Part shown: in pieces, positions 8,516 through 16,514 of the stretch
How positions within the stretch are numbered: position 1 is the stretch's first letter
Layout of the letters: every line of letters starts with the position of its first letter
Assembly: GCA_965242535.1 (NCBI GenBank)
Contig: OZ251458.1
Span: 3,472,001-3,536,000 of the forward strand
DNA: 64,000 bases
Source: VXRD01 sp965242535
Lineage (GTDB): Bacteria; Latescibacterota; UBA2968
Direction of reading: 5' to 3'
Program-made: the position numbers and the translations under genes
Notes under the pieces: model-generated
Told to the model about the DNA's origin: nothing
The model's database searches: none
The model's input: the letters and a program-made list of their open reading frames with translations, nothing else

Positions 8516-9760
8516 TCAGACGCGGTTTTGATCGGCAACGGCGGCGACGATTGAGGCGACGAGGTCGCAGTGTTCGGGTTGGTACTTCTCACAAAATGTG
8601 GTCCAGCGGATGAAGTGGTTCAAAAAATCCCGGGCATTGGGACAGGTGTCGGCGTCGTAGCGATAGGTATGAGAGGCGGGCGGTTTTGAAAAGGGAAAGA
8701 GGCGTTTTTCGGCTTTGTCGGTCAAGAAGGGCAGCGCGGCGGGCATGAGATAGTACTTGCCGAGCCCGGCGCCGGTCAACCCGGCATCGGCGACTTGTCG
8801 GGCAAAGGATTCGGCGTCGCATCTAAAAGCGCGCGGGTCGATGCAAAACCCGGCCATCCAACAGGAATAGACCCCCATGTAATCCGGAATGGACAAGGGG
8901 GTAATGCCGGGAATAGCCCCGAGTTTGTCGGTGATGAGGCGAATCATGCGGTCGATATGCGCCACCGCAGGGCGGATGATTTCGAGTTGGGCAAGGGTGA
9001 TGGCGGCCGTCGATTGGGTCATGCGGAGGGCGTAGCCATTCGCGGCGTGGACGCGCCCCAATCCCTCGACCATTTGCCCGCCTCGGCTTTGCCCGATAAA
9101 CCGAATCCGTTCGGCCAATGCGTCGTCATTTGTAATCGCGCAACCGCCGACGTCAGAGCCGAGGGTTTTTTCCGAATCGAATGAGAAGGCGGCGACATCG
9201 CCGAGGGTGCCCGCAAGGCGGCCTTTGTACGTGCCAAACGCGGCTTGACAGACGTCTTCAATGACGAGCAAGCCGCGTTTTTTTGCCAGTGCGCGGATGG
9301 GATCCATATCGCAAATCAGACCGGTGATATGCACGGCGAGGATGGCCCGCGTGCGGGGGCCGATGTGTGGCGCGATGGTGCGGGTGCTGATGAGCGGGGT
9401 GCCGGGTTCGGTGTCGGGAAAAACCGGGATGAAGTTTTCTTTGAGCAACCCCATCAGGGTGCCGTAGTCGGTAATGGGCGATACGATGATTTCATCGCCG
9501 GGTCGCATGTCGAGGGCCGCGACCAAAATGTTGAGTGCCGCCGTGCATCCCGGCGTGCCAATGCCGTGTTTGACGCCCATTTCCCGTGCAAAAGCCGCTT
9601 CAAATCGCCCGACCATGTCGCATTGCAAACCCGATTCTACGACTTCTTCGAGATACGTCAGGCAATTTGCACCCATGGTGCGCGGGAAGGGTTGGGGCAG
9701 GCTGCCCGCAAATTCGCCAAAGGCTTCGGCGCCGTATTTTGCGCGGTTGTGAATGGACAT
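8516..9760 (-). CDS. DegT/DnrJ/EryC1/StrS family PLP aminotransferase
   Basis: Sugar-aminotransferase family enzyme (414 aa from ATG 9760, which has GAGG six bases upstream; ATG 9772 is an alternative). Family landmarks, numbered from 9772, are GTPGCTAALN near 72-81, the PLP ring Asp in VIEDVCQAAFG (172-173), and the Schiff-base lysine in SFDSEKTLGSD at about 202 followed by GGCAITND. Such enzymes transfer an amino group to a keto-sugar, often for surface polysaccharide or antibiotic sugars. It is first in an operon with the isochorismatase-like and deacetylase genes (gap 4 bp, then about 15 bp). Sugar substrate cannot be told from sequence. Confidence 0.9.
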   Translation of the reverse strand: MSIHNRAKYGAEAFGEFAGSLPQPFPRTMGANCLTYLEEVVESGLQCDMVGRFEAAFAREMGVKHGIGTPGCTAALNILVAALDMRPGDEIIVSPITDYGTLMGLLKENFIPVFPDTEPGTPLISTRTIAPHIGPRTRAILAVHITGLICDMDPIRALAKKRGLLVIEDVCQAAFGTYKGRLAGTLGDVAAFSFDSEKTLGSDVGGCAITNDDALAERIRFIGQSRGGQMVEGLGRVHAANGYALRMTQSTAAITLAQLEIIRPAVAHIDRMIRLITDKLGAIPGITPLSIPDYMGVYSCWMAGFCIDPRAFRCDAESFARQVADAGLTGAGLGKYYLMPAALPFLTDKAEKRLFPFSKPPASHTYRYDADTCPNARDFLNHFIRWTTFCEKYQPEHCDLVASIVAAVADQNRV

Positions 9761-9800
9761 CGCATACCTCATTCTGTACGGATTAGGCGTTGCTCGTCAA

Positions 9801-9958
9801 GCGTTTGGTTGGGTTGTCTTCGATGCGGCGGCTGCGCTTGTGCCTACGGCGTGCGGCGTCAAACGCTCAAATTAGGGGATGGGGCTGTGAAAAAAAATAA
9901 AATCGGTATCGCATGGATCTCATGTTTTGGCTATCGGCGATTGGCTATCGGCTATCGC
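9801..9958. repeat. Repeat scraps between genes
   Basis: The 9761-10025 gap has no gene. Bases 9801-9870 resemble the end of the composite repeat (GTGCCTACGGCGTGCGGCGT). Bases 9891-9958 duplicate 5543-5611, that is, the first codons and upstream region of the propeller/DUF898 gene (shared TAAAATCGGTATCGCATGGA). A further palindrome copy follows near 9965-9990. Confidence 0.7.
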
Positions 9959-10025
9959 CACAGGCAGGACAGGCACGGGGCCTATCCCTGCGATTGAGGG
10001 GGCAGGGCTGATTGATCGCCGCCCC

Positions 10026-12359
10026 CTATTTTTTTTTCATCAACCGCTTCACCCCATCCGAAGTCTCGTCTCGCCCTTGCACAAACCGATCCCAATGCTT
10101 TTTGCCAGAAGTGCTATCGCCCTGCGAATACGCGATCAAAGCGAGCCCTCGGTGCGCGCCGGGAAATTCTCGCGCCAGTGCCAGCGCCGTTTCGTAATGT
10201 CGCTTCGCCCGATCGAGATTGCCCAAGGTGCGATGGGCGTCGCCCAAGCCGGTTTGCACGATTTCGGACCGCGCATCCGCTTGCAACAGCGCGATTCCCG
10301 CTCGCGCTTTGCCCCTGTGGATGTACGCCAGCCCCAGCGCGATTCGCGCGCGCGCGTCTTTCTCCATCACAGGGGTCAGCATCTCGACCAGCTTTTTGTA
10401 TCGCGCCTCGGCTTCCAACAACCGCTGCATGCGATCTTGTGCCTCGACCAGGCCGGGCGCGAAACGCAACGCGTAACCGTAGTGTTCGCGCGCTTGGTCA
10501 AACGCCCGATCAAATTCGTGAATCTGCCCCACATTGAGGTGCATAAACGCATCGTCCGCCAAAAGCCCATCGCCGCTAACTATCGCCTGAAATGCGTCCA
10601 ATGCCCGCCTGTATCGCGCCCCATCTTCGCCATTTTTCGGCACGTAGCCCAGGCTCGCCAGCGAATACGCCGCGCGAATACGCACGGAAAACACGCTGTC
10701 GGAGAGCGCGGACACCAACTCGGGCAGGGCCATCGGATCGCCGATCCGCCCCAGCGCGACAGCGGCCTGCGCCCGCACGGCGGAATGCGAATCCACGAGC
10801 GCGCGGTTCAAATCGCCTGCGACCCGCCCATCGCCCAACGCGCCCAAAATGGCGATCACCCCCGCGCGCGTCAACGGCGGCAGATCGGAAGCCAGCATGG
10901 CCTGCAACGCGCCCACGGCGCCGGCATCGCCTTCTCGCCCGCGGTGAATCGCCTCGGCGCGTGCCACGTGTACATCTTGATAATCGCCATACCACGCCCG
11001 CGCGGTTTCCGACGCCCATTCGGCGGATTGATCCGCGTGGCAACCGCTTTGCCCACACGCATTGGGAATGCCCAAGCGCGCGGTATTTTCCGGCACGGGC
11101 ACGGCGATGCGGTGATCGGTCATCACGAGTTGATTGCGAAATTGTTGCGGCAAGTGGCACGCCTGACAAGCTCCGCCCGGCCCGGTGGGTTTGTGGTGCG
11201 TGTGCCCATTGACATCGGCGGCGATATCCGGGTGACAGCGCGCGCAAAGCCCCACTCCGCGCGGGTCCGCGATCAATTCCGACCGCCTCGAACTGCCGTG
11301 CGTCGCGTGGCATCCGGTACACGTCAACCCCGCCTCGAGAAAACACGCGCTGTTGCCGAATTGCAAATACGGATACGCCAACTTTTTCGCGGACCCATCG
11401 GGCCAAAACGCATCGTCCGTATCGATCAAGCGCAACTCGTAATAATCCCAATAATCATCCCCGGGCACATAGCCCGACCGCAAGGGGACTTTCAAGGCGT
11501 GGCACTGCGCGCAGGCCTCTACCTGCTGTTGCGAACTCAAACCGCTCAAATCGGGCAATGACCGCTCAGGTTGCATTGCCAACTGCGGATCCTCGGCCGC
11601 GGCGCGCCAAAACGCGACATGCGCCGCGCCCGGCCCGTGACACGCCTCGCAATTGATGCTCAAATCACCCACCGCGCTTTTGTACGTATCGGTCCTCAAA
11701 TCGTAATTTTTTCGCATCTGAGACGCATGGCAATCGAAGCATTGCTTGTTCCAGGTGCGCCCGTGATTCGCCCAAAAATAAAACTCATCCCCCCCGAGTG
11801 CGCGCCCGATCTCCAACGTGCCTTCGGCCGAGTCAAACCAGCGTTTTTGATTCAGATCGTAATACACCGGCAACATCTGTAACCGCCCGTCGGGAAACCG
11901 CGTCAAGTAATTCTCGTGTTGCCGCGCGCCCAGCGTGTACACCACCGGATACGTCTGCATCAGCCCGTCGCGGTTGGGTGCCTCGATAAAATAACGCCCC
12001 TCTTTCGTGAACATCCGATACGTCTGCCCGTCAAACTCGTGCGTGGTCTGTTGCACAAAATCGCCCTTCACCGTTTGCGGCGTCGCCTGCGCCATCGCCC
12101 CTGCGTGCGCCGAATGCGACCACGTCTCAAACGCCTCCCCGTGGCACGGGCGACAACTTTCTGCCCCCGCATAGTCCTCGGACGCGAGCGCCCGATCATC
12201 TTCTCGTTCGCCCGGTTGCACCGCCTGATCCGACCGCAAAAACAGATAAACCGCCATCCCTGCGAGCGCGACGGCCCCCAGCGCGATTCCAACGGCAATG
12301 GGCTTTTTGATCAACGTCTTCAAAGATCGACTCCAGATATCCAATAAACGGACAGGCAC
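10026..12359 (-). CDS. Multiheme c-type cytochrome with HEAT and TPR repeats
   Basis: 777-aa membrane-anchored electron-transfer protein. An uncleaved anchor lies at about 18-40 (reading IAVGIALGAVALAGMAVYLF). Seven CXXCH haem motifs follow (CRPCH at 69-73, CFDCH, CEACH, CAQCH, CTGCH, CARCH, CQACH) plus one CX4CH (CGQSGCH), so up to eight haems. Downstream are HEAT-like repeats (AVRAQAAVALGRIGD, FSVRIRAAYSLASLG) at about 490-600 and TPR-like repeats from about 600 to the end. The first half resembles cytochrome c554 or NrfB-like tetra/octahaem modules. Such cytochrome-HEAT-TPR proteins are known from Planctomycetes-type genomes. The start is uncertain: GTG 12359 lies inside a palindromic repeat, and a TTG a few codons later is possible. 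It stands alone. Confidence 0.85.
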   Translation of the reverse strand: MPVRLLDIWSRSLKTLIKKPIAVGIALGAVALAGMAVYLFLRSDQAVQPGEREDDRALASEDYAGAESCRPCHGEAFETWSHSAHAGAMAQATPQTVKGDFVQQTTHEFDGQTYRMFTKEGRYFIEAPNRDGLMQTYPVVYTLGARQHENYLTRFPDGRLQMLPVYYDLNQKRWFDSAEGTLEIGRALGGDEFYFWANHGRTWNKQCFDCHASQMRKNYDLRTDTYKSAVGDLSINCEACHGPGAAHVAFWRAAAEDPQLAMQPERSLPDLSGLSSQQQVEACAQCHALKVPLRSGYVPGDDYWDYYELRLIDTDDAFWPDGSAKKLAYPYLQFGNSACFLEAGLTCTGCHATHGSSRRSELIADPRGVGLCARCHPDIAADVNGHTHHKPTGPGGACQACHLPQQFRNQLVMTDHRIAVPVPENTARLGIPNACGQSGCHADQSAEWASETARAWYGDYQDVHVARAEAIHRGREGDAGAVGALQAMLASDLPPLTRAGVIAILGALGDGRVAGDLNRALVDSHSAVRAQAAVALGRIGDPMALPELVSALSDSVFSVRIRAAYSLASLGYVPKNGEDGARYRRALDAFQAIVSGDGLLADDAFMHLNVGQIHEFDRAFDQAREHYGYALRFAPGLVEAQDRMQRLLEAEARYKKLVEMLTPVMEKDARARIALGLAYIHRGKARAGIALLQADARSEIVQTGLGDAHRTLGNLDRAKRHYETALALAREFPGAHRGLALIAYSQGDSTSGKKHWDRFVQGRDETSDGVKRLMKKK

Positions 12360-12540
12360 GGGGGCCTGTCCCTACAATAACCCGTTACAAACGCTACCGT
12401 AGGGACAACCCCCTGTGGTTGTCCTGCATTTGAATAGGCACGGGGGCCTGTCCCTACGGGTAAGGGGTGTATGGTTGGTTGACTGCTGACTATATCGCCA
12501 GATTCACAGACAGGCACGGGGGCCTGTCCCTACAGGTGAT
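12355..12540. repeat. Palindromic repeat cluster
   Basis: Three copies of the GGCACGGGGGCCTGTCCCTA palindrome (about 12353, 12436 and 12509) plus a variant reading GGACAACCCCCTGTGGTTGTCC near 12403. No gene is seen between the cytochrome start and the small gene at 12641. Confidence 0.8.
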
Positions 12541-12640
12541 GGGTGTCTCCCGTCTCGCCCATCTCATCGCGTTTTGACTTTGCATGTGACAACGTATTGG
12601 GCTACCTTGAAAATTCAAATAACCTCAAGGCGAGATCGCA

Positions 12641-12910
12641 ATGAGAATCACTTGGACAGACTACCTGCGATACAAAGCCTCTTTGCGCGGGTTTGACTTG
12701 GGCATCATCGAGGACATCGTCCGATATTCTTCTGAGCGATATTTCGATGTGGTCACGGGGCGCCGCATTGCAGTTGGACGCTGTGATAGCAAATTGGTCT
12801 CGATCCCTTATGAATCGGACGAGGACAGCATCATACCCGTGACTGTCCACGCCACCACGCGGCAACAAATCAATATTCGGATTAAAACGGGGAGATTTAT
12901 CCATGGGTAA
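12641..12910 (+). CDS. DUF4258-like small protein, putative toxin partner
   Basis: 89-aa protein with the pattern DIVRYSSERYFDVVTGRRIAVG...PVTVHATTRQQINIRIKTGRF. It resembles DUF4258/RelE-type mini-proteins in length and in the late beta-strand region. The following DUF2283 gene overlaps it by 8 bp, an arrangement common for DUF4258-DUF2283 pairs that are suspected toxin-antitoxin modules. A leader with the inverted arms CCTTGA / TCAAGG (12605-12630) precedes the start and could act in autoregulation. Toxic activity is inferred from context only. Confidence 0.6.
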   Translation: MRITWTDYLRYKASLRGFDLGIIEDIVRYSSERYFDVVTGRRIAVGRCDSKLVSIPYESDEDSIIPVTVHATTRQQINIRIKTGRFIHG

Positions 12911-13124
12911 GGCGAAGATGAAATACTTCGAGCGAGAAGATGTCTTGTACTGGGCGATTTCTGATGATCCGGAAAACGGAAGCATTGAAATCAGCCCCAA
13001 TATTACGGCGGAATACAATGACAAAGGGGAACTCATCGGCATTGAAATTCTCAAGGCCAGTGACTTTATTCGGGATTCGATCGCGGAATCTGTGCAGGCA
13101 AAAGTGCTTCATTTGCTCGAGTGA
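12903..13124 (+). CDS. DUF2283 family protein, putative antitoxin partner
   Basis: 73 aa. The family pattern is clear: KMKYFEREDVLYWAISD, then ISPNITAEYNDKGELIGIEIL, which is the usual DUF2283 core of a short strand, a conserved D-x-G turn and GIEIL. It overlaps the end of the upstream gene by 8 bp and must be co-translated with it. DUF2283 proteins often accompany DUF4258 or BrnT-like toxins. Antitoxin function is inferred from that arrangement. Confidence 0.75.
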   Translation: MGKAKMKYFEREDVLYWAISDDPENGSIEISPNITAEYNDKGELIGIEILKASDFIRDSIAESVQAKVLHLLE

Positions 13125-13271
13125 AACGAGCCGAAAGGCACGGAAGCCACAAAAGCCACAAAAGGCGTCGGGGCGAAATCAAACGTCGGGATCAGGACAG
13201 GCACGGGGGCCTGTCCCTACGTGTAAGGGGTGTCTCCCGTCTTACCTCTCCCGTCTCCCGTCTCCCGCCTT

Positions 13272-14150
13272 TCATTCCCGCGCGCAACGAAATCCGATAT
13301 AGGCATCTATTTGAAGGCCGCGCGGCTGGTCTTGCTCTTCCATGATCAAAACCGAACTCCGCACAAACACGCGGACATTGTATTGTGTCGAGACCCAACT
13401 CCCGCCGCGCAACGTGCGATCCGGGCCATCTTCCAAGCCCGCGTTTTTCAAATTGACCGGATTGTGAACCGGGCTGTTCGCGTAATACGTATGCTGGTAT
13501 TCATCTAGCGTCCACTCCCACACATTGCCCGCCATATCCAGCGCGCCGAAAGGACTCGCGCCATCGGGATAACTGCCCACGGGCATTAGCCCGGCACTGA
13601 AATTGAAATTGCACAGCGATTCATCGGCAGGCGCGTCGCCCCATGGAAACACGCGCCCATCCGTGCCCGCAGCGGCCAATTCCCACTGCGCTTCACTCGG
13701 CAACTGCAAACCCGCCCACTGGCAATAATCCCTCGCCTGATACCACGCCAACCCCACCACGGGCTGATCGGGTTGATTAAACCCCTCGTCCCGAATAAAC
13801 TGCGGCCGTTCGCTGCCCACAGCCTCGACATACGCCAAATACTGCGCGTTGGTCACTTCGTACTTGTCGATGTGAAATGCGTCGAGCATCACCTCGTGCG
13901 CGGGCCGCGCATTGGCCGGGCCATCGCTCGAACCCATCGTAAATGTGCTGGCCGGGACGAACACCTGCACATGCTCCGTGCCCGCAGGCGTGGTGACGAT
14001 GGATTCTTCAATCACAAATTCCGGCTCGACCACCTTGCCACATGCCACCGCCAACACAACGGTCAAAATTCCGAACAAACGCACACTGGGTATGCCGGCA
14101 ATGCAGGTCAAAAAATTTATCGCTTTTGGCATCATCGCATTGACCCTCAT
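13272..14150 (-). CDS. FGE-sulfatase/SUMF1-fold lipoprotein
   Basis: 292 aa with a lipoprotein signal (hydrophobic LFGILTVVLAVACGK, lipobox cysteine near 37) and a formylglycine-generating-enzyme-type domain: VPASTFTMGSSDG, DKYEVTNAQYLAYV, LPSEAQWELAAAG, FPWGD, DMAGNVWEWT, RTLRGGSWV and a final GFRCARE. True FGEs carry two catalytic cysteines shortly after GGSW/F; here the stretch reads GGSWVSTQYNVRVFVRS without cysteine. It is therefore unlikely to mature sulfatases and more likely a substrate-binding or structural relative on the membrane surface. ATG 14135 is an alternative start with GAGG four bases upstream. Confidence 0.88.
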   Translation of the reverse strand: MRVNAMMPKAINFLTCIAGIPSVRLFGILTVVLAVACGKVVEPEFVIEESIVTTPAGTEHVQVFVPASTFTMGSSDGPANARPAHEVMLDAFHIDKYEVTNAQYLAYVEAVGSERPQFIRDEGFNQPDQPVVGLAWYQARDYCQWAGLQLPSEAQWELAAAGTDGRVFPWGDAPADESLCNFNFSAGLMPVGSYPDGASPFGALDMAGNVWEWTLDEYQHTYYANSPVHNPVNLKNAGLEDGPDRTLRGGSWVSTQYNVRVFVRSSVLIMEEQDQPRGLQIDAYIGFRCARE

Positions 14151-14215
14151 TCCTACAAAGCGATCCCTACGAAATACGTGGGAGCCTATCCCTACGATGA
14201 CCTCTGACTCTCTGT

Positions 14216-14476
14216 AAGGGCGTAAAATTTTACGCCCCTACGCGGCCTGACTACTGACCTCTGCCTCTCGTCTCTCGCCTCTCGCCTCTTCCGTCTTCCC
14301 TCTCCCGTCTCCTGTCTCACCTCTCCCCTCTATCGAACCACCCCCCAAACCCCTTGAACTTTAAGAGAGTGTCTTCCTGCTAAAAAAAAATAAAGGCCCT
14401 TATTCTTGGGTTTTAATCTGCGAAAAGCGAATTTTTGCGACTCTCTCAATGGCGGTCCGAGTTTTTAGATGGCTTC
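14216..14476. repeat. Intergenic repeats and a truncated MITE copy
   Basis: Contains the inverted repeat GGGCGTAAAATTTTACGCCC (14216-14240), a pyrimidine-rich CTCTCGCCTCTCGCCTCT run, and at 14381-14476 the right part of a MITE, ending in TTTTTAGATGGCTTC and resembling copy C internally (GGCCCTTATTCTTGGG). The truncated copy shares its TTA with the left border of MITE B. Confidence 0.7.
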
Positions 14477-14479
14477 TTA

Positions 14480-14642
14480 GAAGCCATCTAAAAATTATCG
14501 GGACCTACCCCCCTGGCCCCCCTTCCTGCGAGGAAGGGGGGAATCAAGGCATCCTATTTTTGCGATAGGTATGGTTTTGACCTGCGAAAAGCGAATGCTT
14601 TTGTGGCTCTCTCAATGGCGGTCCGAGTTTTTAGATGGCTTC
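14480..14642 (+). mobile_element. MITE copy B, 163 bp
   Basis: Same terminal repeats GAAGCCATCTAAAAA / TTTTTAGATGGCTTC, flanked by TTA at 14477-14479 and 14643-14645. It is inserted directly beside an older truncated copy. No coding capacity. Confidence 0.85.
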
Positions 14643-14751
14643 TTAGGGTCTTTTGACTCGCGTTCATCTGAAGAACCTCCGCTAAGTGGCTGATGACCGA
14701 GGCGAATCCATGATTCGGAAACCGATCTTTGGCATCCAATGCATGGGCGTG

Positions 14752-16512
14752 TCATGACGCATCGGTTTGGATATTTTGGATGAGGGGTTGGGCGTCCAAA
14801 GCGATCTGTCCCAACAAATTCGCCGTGTCGGTACGTGCGCTTCGCTGTCCCACCAAATCATCCCGCAATTTGTCTGTCGCTTCCAACTCCCCGCCGTAAA
14901 AATCTTGGGAGAACGCCTCATAAGTCGCCCGAAATTCCGTTTCGATCTCTCGGATGGCATCTCGATAGTTTTGCCTGACGGAATCTCGCGCATCTCGCAG
15001 TTTTCGTTTGAGCTCCGCCTGTTGCTCCTCCTCGTAGATCTGTGCGAAGATGCCCAAGACGCCGCCAATGGCCCCGAGAACACGTCCCGCATTTCCGATG
15101 TGTTTCGCCACATTCACCGCTCCCCAAGGCTTGAACTGCACGCCGAGAAATTTCCCGACATTGTAGATAACTTGGTGGCCCTGGCTTCCCCGTGCAGCAG
15201 TTGCAGAGCCCAATCGCGCGGCTTGGGCAAAAGGGCCGGTGGTCCAGGTCGCGGCATACTTTCCGAGATGATTGGCAATGTTGCCGACCTTCTGGAGACG
15301 CGCCGACCAGTCAGAGGGCATTGCAGTTGATGCGTTGGACCGATCATTGGAGTACTCGTCGTGCGGCACGCCGGGATCGTACTCTGCCTCGACGCTAGCC
15401 CGAAGCGTCTGCGCCAAATTGCCTTGGTCGAGAGTCTCCAACTGTCGCTCGAGATCTTGGAGTTCCTCAACAACCGCCTCCCGCGCGGCCTCCCGCAGTT
15501 GATCGCACCGTTCCTGCACATGCTTTTGAGCCTGTTCGTGTCGCGCTTCCACGCTGTCCGCAGTACTTCCCGGCTCAATGTGCTCTGCAACGCCATCTCC
15601 AGACCTCGTCATGTCTGCTACGGCTTGGCTGATCAATCCATTCATCGTACTCCGCAACCGATCACGCGACGAACGGAATAGCCTCCACTTTCGATTCAGC
15701 AACTCGAGTGCTGTCCGCTCCTCTGGCATATCGACCGAGAGATGGGCATTCGCCTGCTGTGCCACAGACCGTATCGAAAAGAGCGGCGTCGTCAGACGTC
15801 CCATAAAGTCCCGGTCACCGACAAACTCGTTTAGCCTTTCGACGAAGGAATCAAAACCCGCAATCTCGAAAAGTTCCCGTCGATCCTCATCGTCTGTCTC
15901 CTCGAGTGCCTCGAGGTAAGACAGCGCGTCAATAAACACTGTCCCAAAGTCTTCGACAGCCAAAGGTTTTGTCACCTCGGCCAGATAGGGGCGCTTAATT
16001 TCGGGTGTGCCAGGGTCCATATCCATTTTGTTGACAACCAGTAGGATTTCCCGCGCCTTATCTTTTTTGAATGCCAAGTCCCGAAAGTGCGGGCCTATGA
16101 TATCGTCGAATAACTCGCTCGTAATAACGAATACGAGGAGATCCGCCTCGTCAATTGTGCGATAGGTCAACTCATCGTGATCGGGATATCCCGCATGGAT
16201 GCCGGGCGTATCGAGCAAGCGAATACCTTCCCAATCGTAGCCCGTCACCTCGTCCGTGCAGACATCGGCATCGATGGGAATGTCGCGTTTGTCCGTCAAC
16301 GCGCTGATGATCGTCGATTTGCCCGCATTGTATTGACCGACAAATGCCAGCGTGAGCGGCGCGCCGTCATCGGGCGAAGCAATGGTTGGAACGTCGTTCA
16401 TGAACGCGGCGACTTTCCCATCGTCCGACGCCTGCAACACATCCATGAGCCGAGTTCTCAGGCTATTGGCCTGACGGAGATACTCGGCGAACTCAAAATG
16501 AACGTTGCTCAT
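14752..16512 (-). CDS. Dynamin-like GTPase (LeoA/HP0731-type)
   Basis: 586-aa large GTPase. The P-loop GQYNAGKST lies near residue 60, the G3 motif is LLDTPGI, and G4 is NKMD in VVNKMDMDPG. The middle is helical and charged (helix ELQDLERQLETLDQ). A hydrophobic pair near 470-500 (VLGAIGGVLGIFAQI) probably inserts in membrane. Length and order fit bacterial dynamin-like proteins of the LeoA type. ATG 16512 has GAGGAG six bases upstream and lies two bases after the stop of the next upstream GTPase, so the two form a pair as in other dynamin-like operons. Such proteins remodel membranes; some take part in vesicle secretion or phage tolerance. Role here unproven. Confidence 0.85.
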   Translation of the reverse strand: MSNVHFEFAEYLRQANSLRTRLMDVLQASDDGKVAAFMNDVPTIASPDDGAPLTLAFVGQYNAGKSTIISALTDKRDIPIDADVCTDEVTGYDWEGIRLLDTPGIHAGYPDHDELTYRTIDEADLLVFVITSELFDDIIGPHFRDLAFKKDKAREILLVVNKMDMDPGTPEIKRPYLAEVTKPLAVEDFGTVFIDALSYLEALEETDDEDRRELFEIAGFDSFVERLNEFVGDRDFMGRLTTPLFSIRSVAQQANAHLSVDMPEERTALELLNRKWRLFRSSRDRLRSTMNGLISQAVADMTRSGDGVAEHIEPGSTADSVEARHEQAQKHVQERCDQLREAAREAVVEELQDLERQLETLDQGNLAQTLRASVEAEYDPGVPHDEYSNDRSNASTAMPSDWSARLQKVGNIANHLGKYAATWTTGPFAQAARLGSATAARGSQGHQVIYNVGKFLGVQFKPWGAVNVAKHIGNAGRVLGAIGGVLGIFAQIYEEEQQAELKRKLRDARDSVRQNYRDAIREIETEFRATYEAFSQDFYGGELEATDKLRDDLVGQRSARTDTANLLGQIALDAQPLIQNIQTDAS

Positions 16513-16514
16513 AA

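Noticed and set aside
13272..14150. Sulfatase-activating formylglycine-generating enzyme
   Set aside because: Both catalytic cysteines after GGSW are absent.
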